Below are positions 8,201 through 16,154 of a stretch of 64,000 nucleotides of DNA, piece after piece. Source of the DNA: Phragmitibacter sp965284365 (lineage in GTDB: Bacteria; Verrucomicrobiota; Verrucomicrobiia; Verrucomicrobiales; Verrucomicrobiaceae); assembly GCA_965284365.1 (NCBI GenBank), contig OZ260079.1:3410001-3474000 (forward strand), in the 5' to 3' direction. The notes beneath the pieces were generated by a model. The model had not been told where the DNA came from. It searched no databases and saw nothing but the letters and a program-made list of their open reading frames with translations. How positions within the stretch are numbered: the first letter of the stretch is position 1; the number at the start of each line of letters is the position of its first letter. The translations under genes were made by a program, and so were the position numbers.

Positions 8201-11200
8201 TCAGCATGGGCGAGGCTCAATCGAGAGGCCAGAAGGCTGCTCAAGAAGCCCTCCTCGCCGCCAGCAACCAGGAATTGGAAGCGTTCACCGCCAATCCGCC
8301 TCTGGACATTGATCCATCCCTCGCGCAATCCGCCCGCGTCCTACGCGACATTGCCCAAGGCGCAGACCTTCAATCCTTCCCCGAGGCTGATCTTCGAAGC
8401 GTCGGCATTACCCGCGCCGGCAAGGGCGAACTCAAGAACATCGGCGGCAAGGAAGTTCCGGCGGTGAAGCTGGAGAACGGCAAACCGATCATCACGCAGG
8501 CAGCGCTCGATACCCTGGAGCAGACCTTTCCTGAGACTCGAGCCATGATCGGCATGGATGAGCAGACGGCGCGGGCGAAGTTCAGGGAGCAAACGACCTT
8601 GGAGAATATTAGCCAGGTTGAGGCGGAAAGTCAGTCGCTCGATTCTAGCGAGCAACTGCCATCCGGCCCGGCTGGTCCAGCAAGCATAAGCGCTGATTTA
8701 CCTAGGGAAACAACTCCTCCCGGATCCACTCCTGAGCCTGTTTCTGGTCCACCTCCAAAACCCCGCTCCGCATGGCACGGAACCGCCCAAATCCAGATCA
8801 ATAACAACGTCCCGCGCCCACAACGCAAAGGCGCAATCGAGGCCGCTGACAGGCTAGATCCAATCCTTCAGCGATACGCCCCCCTATTCCCTCGCGGAAC
8901 GTCCCACATCAAGGAGGAGCGCGGCGGCGGCATTCAGTATGGCGGCGGCAAGCTTGAAATCGACCTCGGGCGCATGGGTGAAATGCTGCAAAACATGCCC
9001 GAGGATCAGCGGGACGCATGGGTGGAAGCGGCAGTTCAGGAGGAAGTTGTCCACCGGGCTGCGACTGAGGCTATCCCGCGCCCTGAGATGGAGCGTCTAT
9101 GGTCAACGCTCAGCCCCAAACTCCAAAAGCACGTGACCAAAGCCTACTACCAAGGCAATGCGCCCGCAGAAGTGGACGGTTGGGCCATGGGCCACGAGTT
9201 CATTCGGATGCTCGTGCAAGACAGCGCATTCGCCGGGAAGGTGAGCGAGTCCATTGGGGTCAATCAGACACTGGGCCGCGCCTTGCGTGAGCTTCTGAAC
9301 CGGATCGCAGCATTCTTGCGCCGGAATGTGGATAAGCTGCCACCTGAAACAAAGGCTGGTGTTGAGCAGGCAGAGCAACGGGTGATTGCCAAGCTGAAGG
9401 AATTAGGGCTGGAGACGGCGTCAGCTAAGGCTCCAGAGGCTAAGCCGAAAGAGCAGGGTGGAGAGAGTCAGAAACAGGACGCCCCCGTTAGAGAGGCTGC
9501 AAATGCGAAAGAGGAAACGCCGAGCGATCCTGTTCAGGCCGCTTATCAGGAAGAGGTCACCAGTGAGGCGGATGCTTTGGCGCAGGAAATGGCGGGCTTG
9601 TTTGAAGGGGAAACGGTTACCGAGGAATCCTCGGATACTGAAGCCCTCCAAGCAGGCTCCCGCATTGCCGAACCTTCGGACATCCGCAAGACGATCAGCG
9701 ATGCCATGCGCAGCCCGGAGAAGCGGAAGCGGGTCTATGACTTTATCCTGCGCAAGTTCAGCGAGCAGGCGCGGGCATGGGACAAGTTGATTGCCGAGAA
9801 GGGCGATGTTCTGGGTGGCATGGAAGGGCTGATTCAGGCGCAGCGGGAAGAGTCCATGCGGGCTGAGGCGGACTTTGACGAGACGCAAAAAGAACTTCGC
9901 CAAGGTCTCGCCTTTGATATGGGCGGACTCGTCCAAGACAAGGCCCCGCAAAAGGAGCGGGATGCACTCAAAGCCAAATACACCAAGCAACTCGCCGACA
10001 ACGCCCGTAAATGGGCGCGGGAAAAGACGGCTATGGATGCTCGCCATCTCGCCGCCCGTAAAGCCATGTCCGGCAAGGCAGCGAAGGACAACGAGAAAGA
10101 GCGGCTGCTGGCTGCTATGAAGACGTTCGACGCCATCCTGTCTGTGATGCCGCCGGAAGTGCGCGGCAGAATCGTCGGACTGACCAAGATTGCCAGCCTC
10201 ACAACCGACAGCGCCCGGGTGAAGGAGATTCAGCGCCGGGTTGAGAAGATGCACGAGGTCTTTGAATCCTGGATGAAGAAAGACTACTCGGAACAGTTCG
10301 GGAAGCTTCTCGAAAAGGCCATGCCGAGAGGTGGGCCGGGCGAGAAAGCGAAGGGCAAGCTGGGGCCGGAAGGTCATCACGTGTTCTCGCTCATCAGCGA
10401 TGCGGCCGTAATGACGCAGGACGAGGTTGATCGTCAGATTGCGGGACTAGAAGCAGACCTTGCACGTCCCGAGAATGCCGACATCGAGAAGCGGGCCGAT
10501 CTCATGGAGCGTCAGCAGATCCTCGAAATGTTTGGCGACTTCCAGAACCGGAACTCGGACGGCATGTCCAAGGCGCTCGATTGGGCGAAGGCGGTTTATG
10601 CTGTGGGCCGGAACGCATGGAAGGCTAAGGAGATTGCGCGGATGGAAGCCGATAAGGGTAGGCAGGCGGACGCCCGGGAGGATACAGGCAACAGCGGGAG
10701 CGACGCCGAGCTTCAGCGGACACGCGAGGCAATCCACGAGGGCAAGAAGGCCGGGACGCTGACGAGTCTGCTATCATTCGTTCAGAACCTGGAACTGGCC
10801 TTTGGCCGGGGAAGTAAGCTGGTCGAACGCTGGAACCAGCAGGCACGCGAAGCCACGGCCAAGAAGACCGACGCCATGCTGTCCAAGTCTAAGCAGTGGG
10901 AGGACTTCCAGAAAACGCTCTGGCCGGGGAAGAAAACGCTGGACCGGAAGCGGGCTATGTATCGGCTCAAGACCGTGCAGGATGTGGTTGCGCCGAAGAT
11001 GGAGGGAGCCAAGGAAGAAACGGTCACCTTCGATGAATCAACCGCGCTCGGCATCGCCAACGGCACGCTCGACCCGAAACGCTACGGATTGAAGCCTGAG
11101 CATGTGGCGGAACTGCGCTCCCAGGTGAACAACCCAAGGAAGAAAGTTTTTAAAATAACGAAGGTCGCGTTCGATGGGAAGCCTGAGAGCCTGACCATGA

Positions 11201-12882
11201 CCCAGATGCAGGCGGTTCATATCTCCATGCTCTGGAAGCAGGAGCGCTACAAGGCGGCATTGGATCGCTGGGGCTGGACGCCTGATGCCATTGAAACCAT
11301 CGAGCGCCAGATCAGCCCCGAAGCCAAGCAAATCCGCGCATGGCTGGCCAATGAATACGAGACAGGCTTCGACCCTCTCAACGACCTCTACGAAAAGATG
11401 TATGGCGTCCGGCTGGGGAAAGAGGCGAACTATGCGCCGGGGACATTCCACCATGACAACGCCAATCCGACTGTGGATGCCAGCGGCAATGCGCTTCTGG
11501 GCGAGGGCGGGATGCGGTCGGGGTTCCTGAAACAGCGGCAAAATCACCAGAGCAAGCCGGACATTCAGCAGGACGCGATGGATCTATTCTTCCGCCATCA
11601 CGCGCAGACTCAACACTGGCTGGCTTTCGCGGAGTTGTCGCGGGAGTTCCGGGCGGTGATCGGCAATCGTGATGTGCAATCTTCGGTAGCTGCAGCCAGC
11701 GGCCCGGAGATGGGGAATAATCTCAAGTTCTGGGCGGAAGCTCTGGAGCGCGGCGGGTTTGATCAGAGCATTACACGGGCGGTGGATAAGTGGGTCAATG
11801 GGCTGGTGAAGAACCAAGCGGCCATGGCCCTAGCTTTCAAAGTCTCCACGCTGATGAAGCAGAGTTCCGCGGCCTTCGGCACACTCATGCGGATTCCGAC
11901 CAAGGATTGGGCCAAGGGATTCGGCAAAGCGATCACCGGGCGGCTGTCGCTGAAGGAGGCTTACAATTCGGACGTGATCCAGCGCCGACTGCAGTCGGGT
12001 TACAGTCCCGAAGTTCGGATGGCCATGGATCAGTTAGCCAAGGCGGAACCGACGCGCACCGCGGAGTTCATTGAGAAGGGTATGGACTTGATCGGGTGGG
12101 TGGATGCCGCGTTTACGACCGTCAGTGCTGCAATTAGCTACGATTATCACCTGAACCAGATGAAGGCCGCGGGCGTAGGTGATGTGCAGGCCAAGAGGAT
12201 CGCCGCGGCAAAGATGGCTGACGATGTGGCGCGGACGGCGCAGCCCGCGGAGATGATCGACCGGAGTCTTGGGGAACTGAGGGCCCAGGGGTTTGGGAAG
12301 CTGATGTTCATGTTTGCTTCCTCGCCGCGGCAGTTGGCAGCGAATCTGGGGATGGCTGAAGCTTTGCGGAGGAAAGGGCAGGGAAATTTAGGTGAAGTGG
12401 TGAGAAATCTGATGGTCGCAAACCTGATCGGCGGCGTTGTCATGCAGGGGATTTCCTCAGCTTGGCGCGACATCCGCGACGATGATGACGATGAAATCTT
12501 TGATTTGGAGAACTGGAAGCCTAGAGACTTCATCAAGGTTGGCGTTGCGGGTGCGCTCTCTGGCGTCCCGCTCATCAACGGGGCATTCGATGCCTTCCTC
12601 GATTTCGCGATGGGGACCAATCCTCTTGGTGGCATTGGCAAGGGGGCGACGTCCCTTTCCAAGCTCATCACGTGGGATCTGCCAAGCAGTGCCAAAAAGG
12701 AGCCCTACGAATGGGCAATGCGGCAGGCGGTGACCACCCTTCAGGGGGTCGCGCTACTTTTGTCAGTGCTCCCTGGAAACAAGTGGGCGACTCGCGCCAC
12801 GAACGCAACGGGCGCAGCCATCGCAGGAAACACGGCTAAGGATGTTGTCAATATCGTGGACAACGCCACGGAGGAGAACTAG
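5260..12882 (+). CDS. Giant internal virion / DNA-ejection protein (polyvalent type)
   Basis: 2,540 residues. Residues 1-700 are charged and coiled-coil-like. Two tandem copies of a roughly 66-residue unit start near 559 and 625 (both begin EADF-T/S-KGN). A Gly/Ala-rich hydrophobic region spans about 740-985. Near 1260 a metallopeptidase-like helix reads AAVQEEVVHRAA, but a clean HExxH is absent. Long charged helices fill 1390-2050. The C-terminus (about 2170-2440) has hydrophobic helices and LMFMFASSPRQLAANL, like the large-polyvalent-protein C-terminal domains of podovirus internal proteins. Likely packed with DNA and injected to form a channel. It lies just before the portal; copy 2 of the phage element probably drives it. 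Confidence 0.8.
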   Translation: MDPNDPVFRQLARDIRRAPRNSKLRDRIQQDALNYVDEVDSQDDRVFRATQRTQDTAQRQQQKAIEAQQRAAIDQQNDATEAAFRPQGRSLYTDSRGVLLPTQSDDQWQAEQQEKQAKEAERAQKEAATLQERQRREQLRISKAQGVRTEVDPSTAEERIVQRPDGKPVYKPEVLGAPTVRQEGDRRRAVARFRDADGMEYTPDVSGVEWDEANKLHKFKAQDGRDIAIPGDRRLTQIDPKTGDVSVLTEDPVTRQMVPVTIGKDQRTVTELEFGKRGGLIDQEERRIADQLALRKAQGLPLEEGYKALKERADKFKTEHFRRVDGTLYSVNAKGLTELKDAVDKDFAEQWLADRDKTNAEFEPLKAKYEVYQAEVGKLKDSQLSASEKKRRLADYKAKYLSEFDEAKKAGKLPGDPDFDNALDGGKARAEAEAARQAQIKAREDGYAKMSANPALAPYAEQFRALDGEFEAALGELAKKPGSKETPLMLLQEKFGQRRAAVRNEMQSKLSAADTIYREMSKLGTSEPEERHGRVLVTSIGRDLGLSEDESVDLYKIAREADFTKGNPGDKVRVSSLGNVMVNPKLWANPEEAKAAIEASPATPDQKAAAISQLPEMQAQAKLQEEADFSKGNKSAPVRVLSNGAIALNPADAFNPNKLSAAITESGASEEAKAKAMEQIPAMEEEAAGRMAYALGQIPAFERFEKANEGAFKTKAELIRAYQQERGAMAHIDQAWTGALSGMLSTAQSVAAIGGFLRIPGAMDTAVMIGQDTAKLGQASKAIGAGQLTNMLAAQTGSLITSFAGGGAGAAVGKHLLKKKLGEAIVAKAAFAGTVAASGAAQFGNTFADAYSSYVEQGLSEDEALNKATLPALASGATTAIVTALGGRLGVEAGVVNAATRGVIKEATKGYFRGIAGSIAKGAGAEFAEEAADQVLQGIIAKASYNPDKTWEEILNEGGEAGLIGAILGGTVQGGSDAVSFSMGEAQSRGQKAAQEALLAASNQELEAFTANPPLDIDPSLAQSARVLRDIAQGADLQSFPEADLRSVGITRAGKGELKNIGGKEVPAVKLENGKPIITQAALDTLEQTFPETRAMIGMDEQTARAKFREQTTLENISQVEAESQSLDSSEQLPSGPAGPASISADLPRETTPPGSTPEPVSGPPPKPRSAWHGTAQIQINNNVPRPQRKGAIEAADRLDPILQRYAPLFPRGTSHIKEERGGGIQYGGGKLEIDLGRMGEMLQNMPEDQRDAWVEAAVQEEVVHRAATEAIPRPEMERLWSTLSPKLQKHVTKAYYQGNAPAEVDGWAMGHEFIRMLVQDSAFAGKVSESIGVNQTLGRALRELLNRIAAFLRRNVDKLPPETKAGVEQAEQRVIAKLKELGLETASAKAPEAKPKEQGGESQKQDAPVREAANAKEETPSDPVQAAYQEEVTSEADALAQEMAGLFEGETVTEESSDTEALQAGSRIAEPSDIRKTISDAMRSPEKRKRVYDFILRKFSEQARAWDKLIAEKGDVLGGMEGLIQAQREESMRAEADFDETQKELRQGLAFDMGGLVQDKAPQKERDALKAKYTKQLADNARKWAREKTAMDARHLAARKAMSGKAAKDNEKERLLAAMKTFDAILSVMPPEVRGRIVGLTKIASLTTDSARVKEIQRRVEKMHEVFESWMKKDYSEQFGKLLEKAMPRGGPGEKAKGKLGPEGHHVFSLISDAAVMTQDEVDRQIAGLEADLARPENADIEKRADLMERQQILEMFGDFQNRNSDGMSKALDWAKAVYAVGRNAWKAKEIARMEADKGRQADAREDTGNSGSDAELQRTREAIHEGKKAGTLTSLLSFVQNLELAFGRGSKLVERWNQQAREATAKKTDAMLSKSKQWEDFQKTLWPGKKTLDRKRAMYRLKTVQDVVAPKMEGAKEETVTFDESTALGIANGTLDPKRYGLKPEHVAELRSQVNNPRKKVFKITKVAFDGKPESLTMTQMQAVHISMLWKQERYKAALDRWGWTPDAIETIERQISPEAKQIRAWLANEYETGFDPLNDLYEKMYGVRLGKEANYAPGTFHHDNANPTVDASGNALLGEGGMRSGFLKQRQNHQSKPDIQQDAMDLFFRHHAQTQHWLAFAELSREFRAVIGNRDVQSSVAAASGPEMGNNLKFWAEALERGGFDQSITRAVDKWVNGLVKNQAAMALAFKVSTLMKQSSAAFGTLMRIPTKDWAKGFGKAITGRLSLKEAYNSDVIQRRLQSGYSPEVRMAMDQLAKAEPTRTAEFIEKGMDLIGWVDAAFTTVSAAISYDYHLNQMKAAGVGDVQAKRIAAAKMADDVARTAQPAEMIDRSLGELRAQGFGKLMFMFASSPRQLAANLGMAEALRRKGQGNLGEVVRNLMVANLIGGVVMQGISSAWRDIRDDDDDEIFDLENWKPRDFIKVGVAGALSGVPLINGAFDAFLDFAMGTNPLGGIGKGATSLSKLITWDLPSSAKKEPYEWAMRQAVTTLQGVALLLSVLPGNKWATRATNATGAAIAGNTAKDVVNIVDNATEEN

Positions 12883-12909
12883 CGCCGAGGCTTTGCCGCT
12901 GGAACTGTC

Positions 12910-13095
12910 ATGGACGAAAACAGAAATGCCATCGCGACTGCGCACGCTGAAACAAAGGTCGTTTCCTTCGCATTGCTCGACGCCCAAACCGCCAACGGCA
13001 CAAGGATCACACAAAACACCCCGAACCAGATTTTCTGCCGACGGTCCATTTTCATGCCTTCAGCTTATCAGACGTGTCAACACCTCTACAATTAG
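12910..13095 (+). CDS. Doubtful 61-residue reading frame after the giant gene
   Basis: Open from ATG 12910 to the TAG at 13093-13095, ending just after the first of three CTMTACAATTA repeats. There is no clear ribosome site and no recognisable domain; codon use is not distinctive. It may be a chance frame at the edge of the long non-coding gap. Confidence 0.22.
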   Translation: MDENRNAIATAHAETKVVSFALLDAQTANGTRITQNTPNQIFCRRSIFMPSAYQTCQHLYN

Positions 13096-13137
13096 CGCTC
13101 CCGAGCTCTACAATTAAGGGGAGAGCTATACAATTAA
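13084..13137 (+). repeat. Three iteron-like direct repeats
   Basis: CTCTACAATTA at 13084, CTCTACAATTAA at 13106 and CTATACAATTAA at 13126, spaced 22 and 20 bp, about two helical turns, so the copies face the same side of the DNA. They open the non-coding gap after the giant gene. A protein-binding array or a set of promoter-like boxes is possible. Confidence 0.65.
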
Positions 13138-13196
13138 CGCCCTCCCTCCAGTCGTCAGGGGTTATTCCGGATTGGTGGGATTGAGAAACGTGCACA

Positions 13197-13226
13197 GTTC
13201 TCCCGTTGCCAGGAGAACGTGTTTTG
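13197..13226 (+). terminator. Terminator-like hairpin downstream of the giant gene
   Basis: GTTCTCC at 13197-13203 pairs with GGAGAAC at 13212-13218 (7 bp, 8-nt loop), followed by GTGTTTTG. It would end the transcript of the giant gene, implying that the portal has its own promoter, in keeping with repeated element copy 3. Confidence 0.55.
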
Positions 13227-13394
13227 TCATTCCGAACCGGAGCCGACTGGAGTTTCCAACACAAGAGCTTTCGCTCAACTGAAGACAGCCCACGGTGCAA
13301 GTATTCTATCGGGCTATGGTCTTCAGCGTTCTCGCCCTCGCGAGCGACTGCTTTTACCCCGGCTTAAATTTCAGTCAGGCCGGGAACCGTTATT

Positions 13395-13516
13395 GTAAGA
13401 GATCTGTGTTGAGCGGGCAGGTTTCCCACCTGCAACGTCGCATATTAAACCTGCGAGCCTTTCGGCTGTGCGTTTATCGCTGTCCGCACCTCCGCTCATC
13501 ACAGATCTCTCATTAC
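13395..13516 (+). ncRNA. Candidate multibranched structured RNA
   Basis: An 11-bp perfect stem (13398-13408 with 13500-13510) continues after one T-T mismatch into a 7-bp perfect stem (13410-13416 with 13492-13498). Four hairpins lie inside: GCAGGT/ACCTGC (13417-13433), TCGCA/TGCGA (13438-13456), GCC/GGC with a 4-nt loop (13457-13466), and GTGCG/CGCAC (13468-13489). GTAA/TTAC may extend the base. Such nesting within about 120 nt is unlikely by chance. The strand is not fixed by the structure; plus is assumed from flanking phage genes. No known RNA family recognised. Confidence 0.6.
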
Positions 13517-13603
13517 CATCTTCGCGGTCACCTCGCGTTTCTAGTGCTGCATGACTCCGCTATGTCCGGGATGGTTGACCCGGATCAATAGAAAGCCGGG
13601 CGC

Positions 13604-13637
13604 AAAAAAGCCCGCTAACGTGGAGCGAAAGCGGGCT
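13604..13637 (-). terminator. Minus-strand intrinsic terminator
   Basis: Read on the minus strand, AGCCCGCT (13637-13630) pairs with AGCGGGCT (13616-13609), immediately followed by six T's (13609-13604). It is correctly placed to end the transcript of the small minus-strand gene at 13783-13905, which is otherwise surrounded by plus-strand genes. Confidence 0.7.
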
Positions 13638-13782
13638 CATTTGGCAGATTGCTAAGTGGGCCGATTACTCCGCTCCACGAAGCAATCTACAGATGCCAAT
13701 ATAACTATGCCCTTTTTCGGGGTATGCTAGTGTTTTGCGGTGGGTTTGATTGTATTTCACCCCCATTTGATACTTTACCCAC

Positions 13783-13905
13783 TCACCCACTCATCGCCGC
13801 CAACCCCATCAGAACCAGTATCAGCACAAACAAAACAATCCCGCCGATAAAGCTTTCGCGTTCATTCCTCTCACGTCGAGACCGGGAATCGTCGTCATTC
13901 TGCAT
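13783..13905 (-). CDS. 40-residue membrane peptide on the strand opposite its neighbours
   Basis: The product has a strongly charged N-terminus (QNDDDSRSRRERNERES) and one hydrophobic span (IGGIVLFVLILVLMGLAAMSG without its last few residues), the layout of a single-pass membrane peptide. A T-tailed hairpin lies downstream at 13604-13637. It is antisense to the portal leader, close to copy 3 of the phage element. Possible lysogeny-expressed (moron) or exclusion gene; the ribosome site is weak. Confidence 0.45.
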   Translation of the reverse strand: MQNDDDSRSRRERNERESFIGGIVLFVLILVLMGLAAMSG

Positions 13906-13925
13906 TCCGCACGCTACCAAAACAC

Positions 13926-13961
13926 GACATTGCATGCAACACGGCTTCGCCATGCGTGCAT
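13926..13961 (+). promoter_or_regulatory. Phage repeated element, copy 3
   Basis: Core TTGCATGCAA at 13930-13939, GGCTTC in the middle, GTGCAT at 13956-13961 (again 26 bp from the core start), followed by AAATT. The core starts 60 bp before the portal GTG. The core differs from copies 1 and 2 by the swap CG to AT at the centre, which keeps the palindrome. Confidence 0.75.
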
Positions 13962-13989
13962 AAATTGGTGGGTGTGGTGATGTCGCTAG

Positions 13990-16152
13990 GTGCAAATCCT
14001 TGCTGAACAGCCAAACCAATCCGCAGAGGCCAAACGCCAGATGGCGCTGACCCATGCCCTCATGCTCAAGCGCAAGGGTGAGCAGCAATCCCCGCTGGAA
14101 AACGCACTCTCCGCCACACGGCTGACATGGCTGGCACAGTATGCGTCTACTCGCCGCGACTCTTATTATGCCGCGCTCTCTGGCTGGCGGACGAAGTTGG
14201 AACGGTTTGAGATGCAGGCCGAGGATAACTTCTCTTACCGCAAGAAGGAAGGGAACCGGAACGCCGGCCGCAAGTCCATTTTCGATGTCCAGAACGACAG
14301 CCTGAATGTCATCGGTGCGTTCTGCGAATTCTTCACCGCACAGGCCAAGAATGATTTGTTTGGTTCCTCGCCATGGTTTGGGGCTAAGCCGGAAGGGAAG
14401 AAAGACCACATCCTGGCAGACCAGATCACCAAGCACGCGACATGGAAGCTCAGGCATGCTGAGATAACGCCCGTGTATGGCGAGGCCGTGAAGCTGGCCG
14501 CAATGCTCGGGACATGCTTCACGAAGAAAACGTGGATGGTCACCACGGACGAATACGAGGAGCCTATCACGGCCTTGCAGGATGCGGCCACGGGCAAGCC
14601 TGTCTTTACCTCGACGGGTGAGCCAATCCTGGCGCAGGATAAGATTGAGGGGATCGATGACGAAACCGGACAGGCCCCGCGCTTCCCCGCGAAAGACCCG
14701 AAGACAGACCTCTCCCAAGGCGAATACAAATACGACAAGGCTTTCCGCAAAGCTTCCCGTGTCACTTACCGGAATGTTAAAGCGACCAACCTTTATTACA
14801 AGGATGTGTCGTTTGACCCCATGGCCCCCGAGTTGGACCTGCGTCACACGGATTTCTTTCACACGTTCAGCAAGAACCTTCATGACATCATTCGGGATTA
14901 CGACCTTTCCAATGAAGATGCCCAACGCATTTATTCCAATCTGAACGAGGGCAAGACCGAGGCCCGCACACCAACGGGCGACCGTGGCGAGGCCTATGTC
15001 TCCGACCCTGAGCGGGATCTGCAAACCGGAGCGCTGCCAAATATCCCGGTTCGTCTCGATGAAGGCTACATGCGCCTCGATGTGACAGGCAAGAATAAGT
15101 CTGTCTCGAATATTTACATCGTGTTCTGCCGTGAGATCGACCTCGTTTTGAAGGTGGATTATCTGGCGAACATCACGCCGGAAGGAATGCTGCCCGTGCA
15201 TTGTCACACGATTGAGAAGGTGCCGTTCCGCATTGTTGGCCGTGGGTATTTTGAGCACTTGGAACTCGCTCAAACAATCATCGACGACGACTTTAATAAG
15301 ATTCGCTGGCATGACCGGAAGGCGTCGCAGCCAATCCAGGGCTTCGATAAGTCCCAACTCATGCAGGAGGACGAGGAGGAAAACGAGCCGTTCAACGATG
15401 AGAAGCCTGTCAATCTAAAGCCAGGCGCAAAGCTGACAGACTTCCTTCAATTCCTAGAACTGCCCGACCTCAGCGAGCGCACCGTCGAGATGATGCAGAT
15501 GACGCTCCAAATGGTGCAGCTGCGCACGGGAATTACCTCTGCCGCGCAAGGGGACATGACGGGGATGCCAGAGACGAACACGGCTACGGGCATCAAACAA
15601 CTGATGACGCGGGCGGCGGTGCTTCTGAAGTCATCCATCGACGACCTCAAGCGCTCATTCACCAAGGATCTCTATTACACAGTCAAGCTCCTGTATTCCA
15701 ATTTCGACCGTGAAGAAACCTTCACCTATGGCGAGGGCGAGAACACGGAGTTAATCCAGATCACGCCGGAGCAAGTCGAAGGGCTCAATATGGATGTCGA
15801 TATCATCCTGAGCCAGACGCAGGACATGGATAAGGTCAACAACTCCAAGGCGGCGATTGAGTTCATGAATGGGTATGCGGCCCTTCCTGAGATGGAGAAG
15901 GTCTCGCAGCGCCAGCTCTACATTCAGGCATTGGCGGGCCTTGGGTTCTCGAATGCGGATAAGATTGTCCGTCCGGGCGTCACGTCCATGCAGGAGATGA
16001 TCCCGCTTCTGCCACCGGAGGAGCAACAACTCATCACGACCGCCCTTGCCATGCAAGAACAGGCAGCCGCAGCAACGCCCTTGCCCGCAGATTCGATGGC
16101 GGACCCAATGGCCCCGCCTGTCACTGAAACTCTCTCTTCACCTCCGCTTTAA
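13990..16152 (+). CDS. Portal protein
   Basis: 720 residues, the size of P22-like/podovirus portals. Features: helical N-terminus, SIFDVQNDSLNVIGAFCEFF near residue 100, the body with ATNLYYKDVSFDP near 260, and a C-terminal helical part with ITSAAQGDMTGMPETNTATGIKQLMTRA (about 515-542), a stretch typical of large portals just before the crown; the tail is Pro/Ala-rich. It forms the dodecameric DNA gate at the capsid vertex. The frame opens with GTG directly after an in-frame TAG; ATG at 14041 (with AGAGG upstream) is an alternative start 17 codons in. Confidence 0.85.
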   Translation: MQILAEQPNQSAEAKRQMALTHALMLKRKGEQQSPLENALSATRLTWLAQYASTRRDSYYAALSGWRTKLERFEMQAEDNFSYRKKEGNRNAGRKSIFDVQNDSLNVIGAFCEFFTAQAKNDLFGSSPWFGAKPEGKKDHILADQITKHATWKLRHAEITPVYGEAVKLAAMLGTCFTKKTWMVTTDEYEEPITALQDAATGKPVFTSTGEPILAQDKIEGIDDETGQAPRFPAKDPKTDLSQGEYKYDKAFRKASRVTYRNVKATNLYYKDVSFDPMAPELDLRHTDFFHTFSKNLHDIIRDYDLSNEDAQRIYSNLNEGKTEARTPTGDRGEAYVSDPERDLQTGALPNIPVRLDEGYMRLDVTGKNKSVSNIYIVFCREIDLVLKVDYLANITPEGMLPVHCHTIEKVPFRIVGRGYFEHLELAQTIIDDDFNKIRWHDRKASQPIQGFDKSQLMQEDEEENEPFNDEKPVNLKPGAKLTDFLQFLELPDLSERTVEMMQMTLQMVQLRTGITSAAQGDMTGMPETNTATGIKQLMTRAAVLLKSSIDDLKRSFTKDLYYTVKLLYSNFDREETFTYGEGENTELIQITPEQVEGLNMDVDIILSQTQDMDKVNNSKAAIEFMNGYAALPEMEKVSQRQLYIQALAGLGFSNADKIVRPGVTSMQEMIPLLPPEEQQLITTALAMQEQAAAATPLPADSMADPMAPPVTETLSSPPL

Positions 16153-16154
16153 CT

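Noticed and set aside
9421..10380. A 319-codon minus-strand frame within the giant gene
   Set aside because: It is a composition shadow in GC-rich coding DNA, with no ribosome site and no domain pattern.
13398..13510. The multibranched element as a tRNA or tRNA-like gene
   Set aside because: The 7-bp stem fits an acceptor, but there is no 7-base T loop, no 7-base anticodon loop and no linker after the acceptor.
13783..15357. A 524-codon open frame on the minus strand, antisense to the portal gene
   Set aside because: The portal reading is clear; only the final 40 codons, outside the portal, look like a separate small gene.
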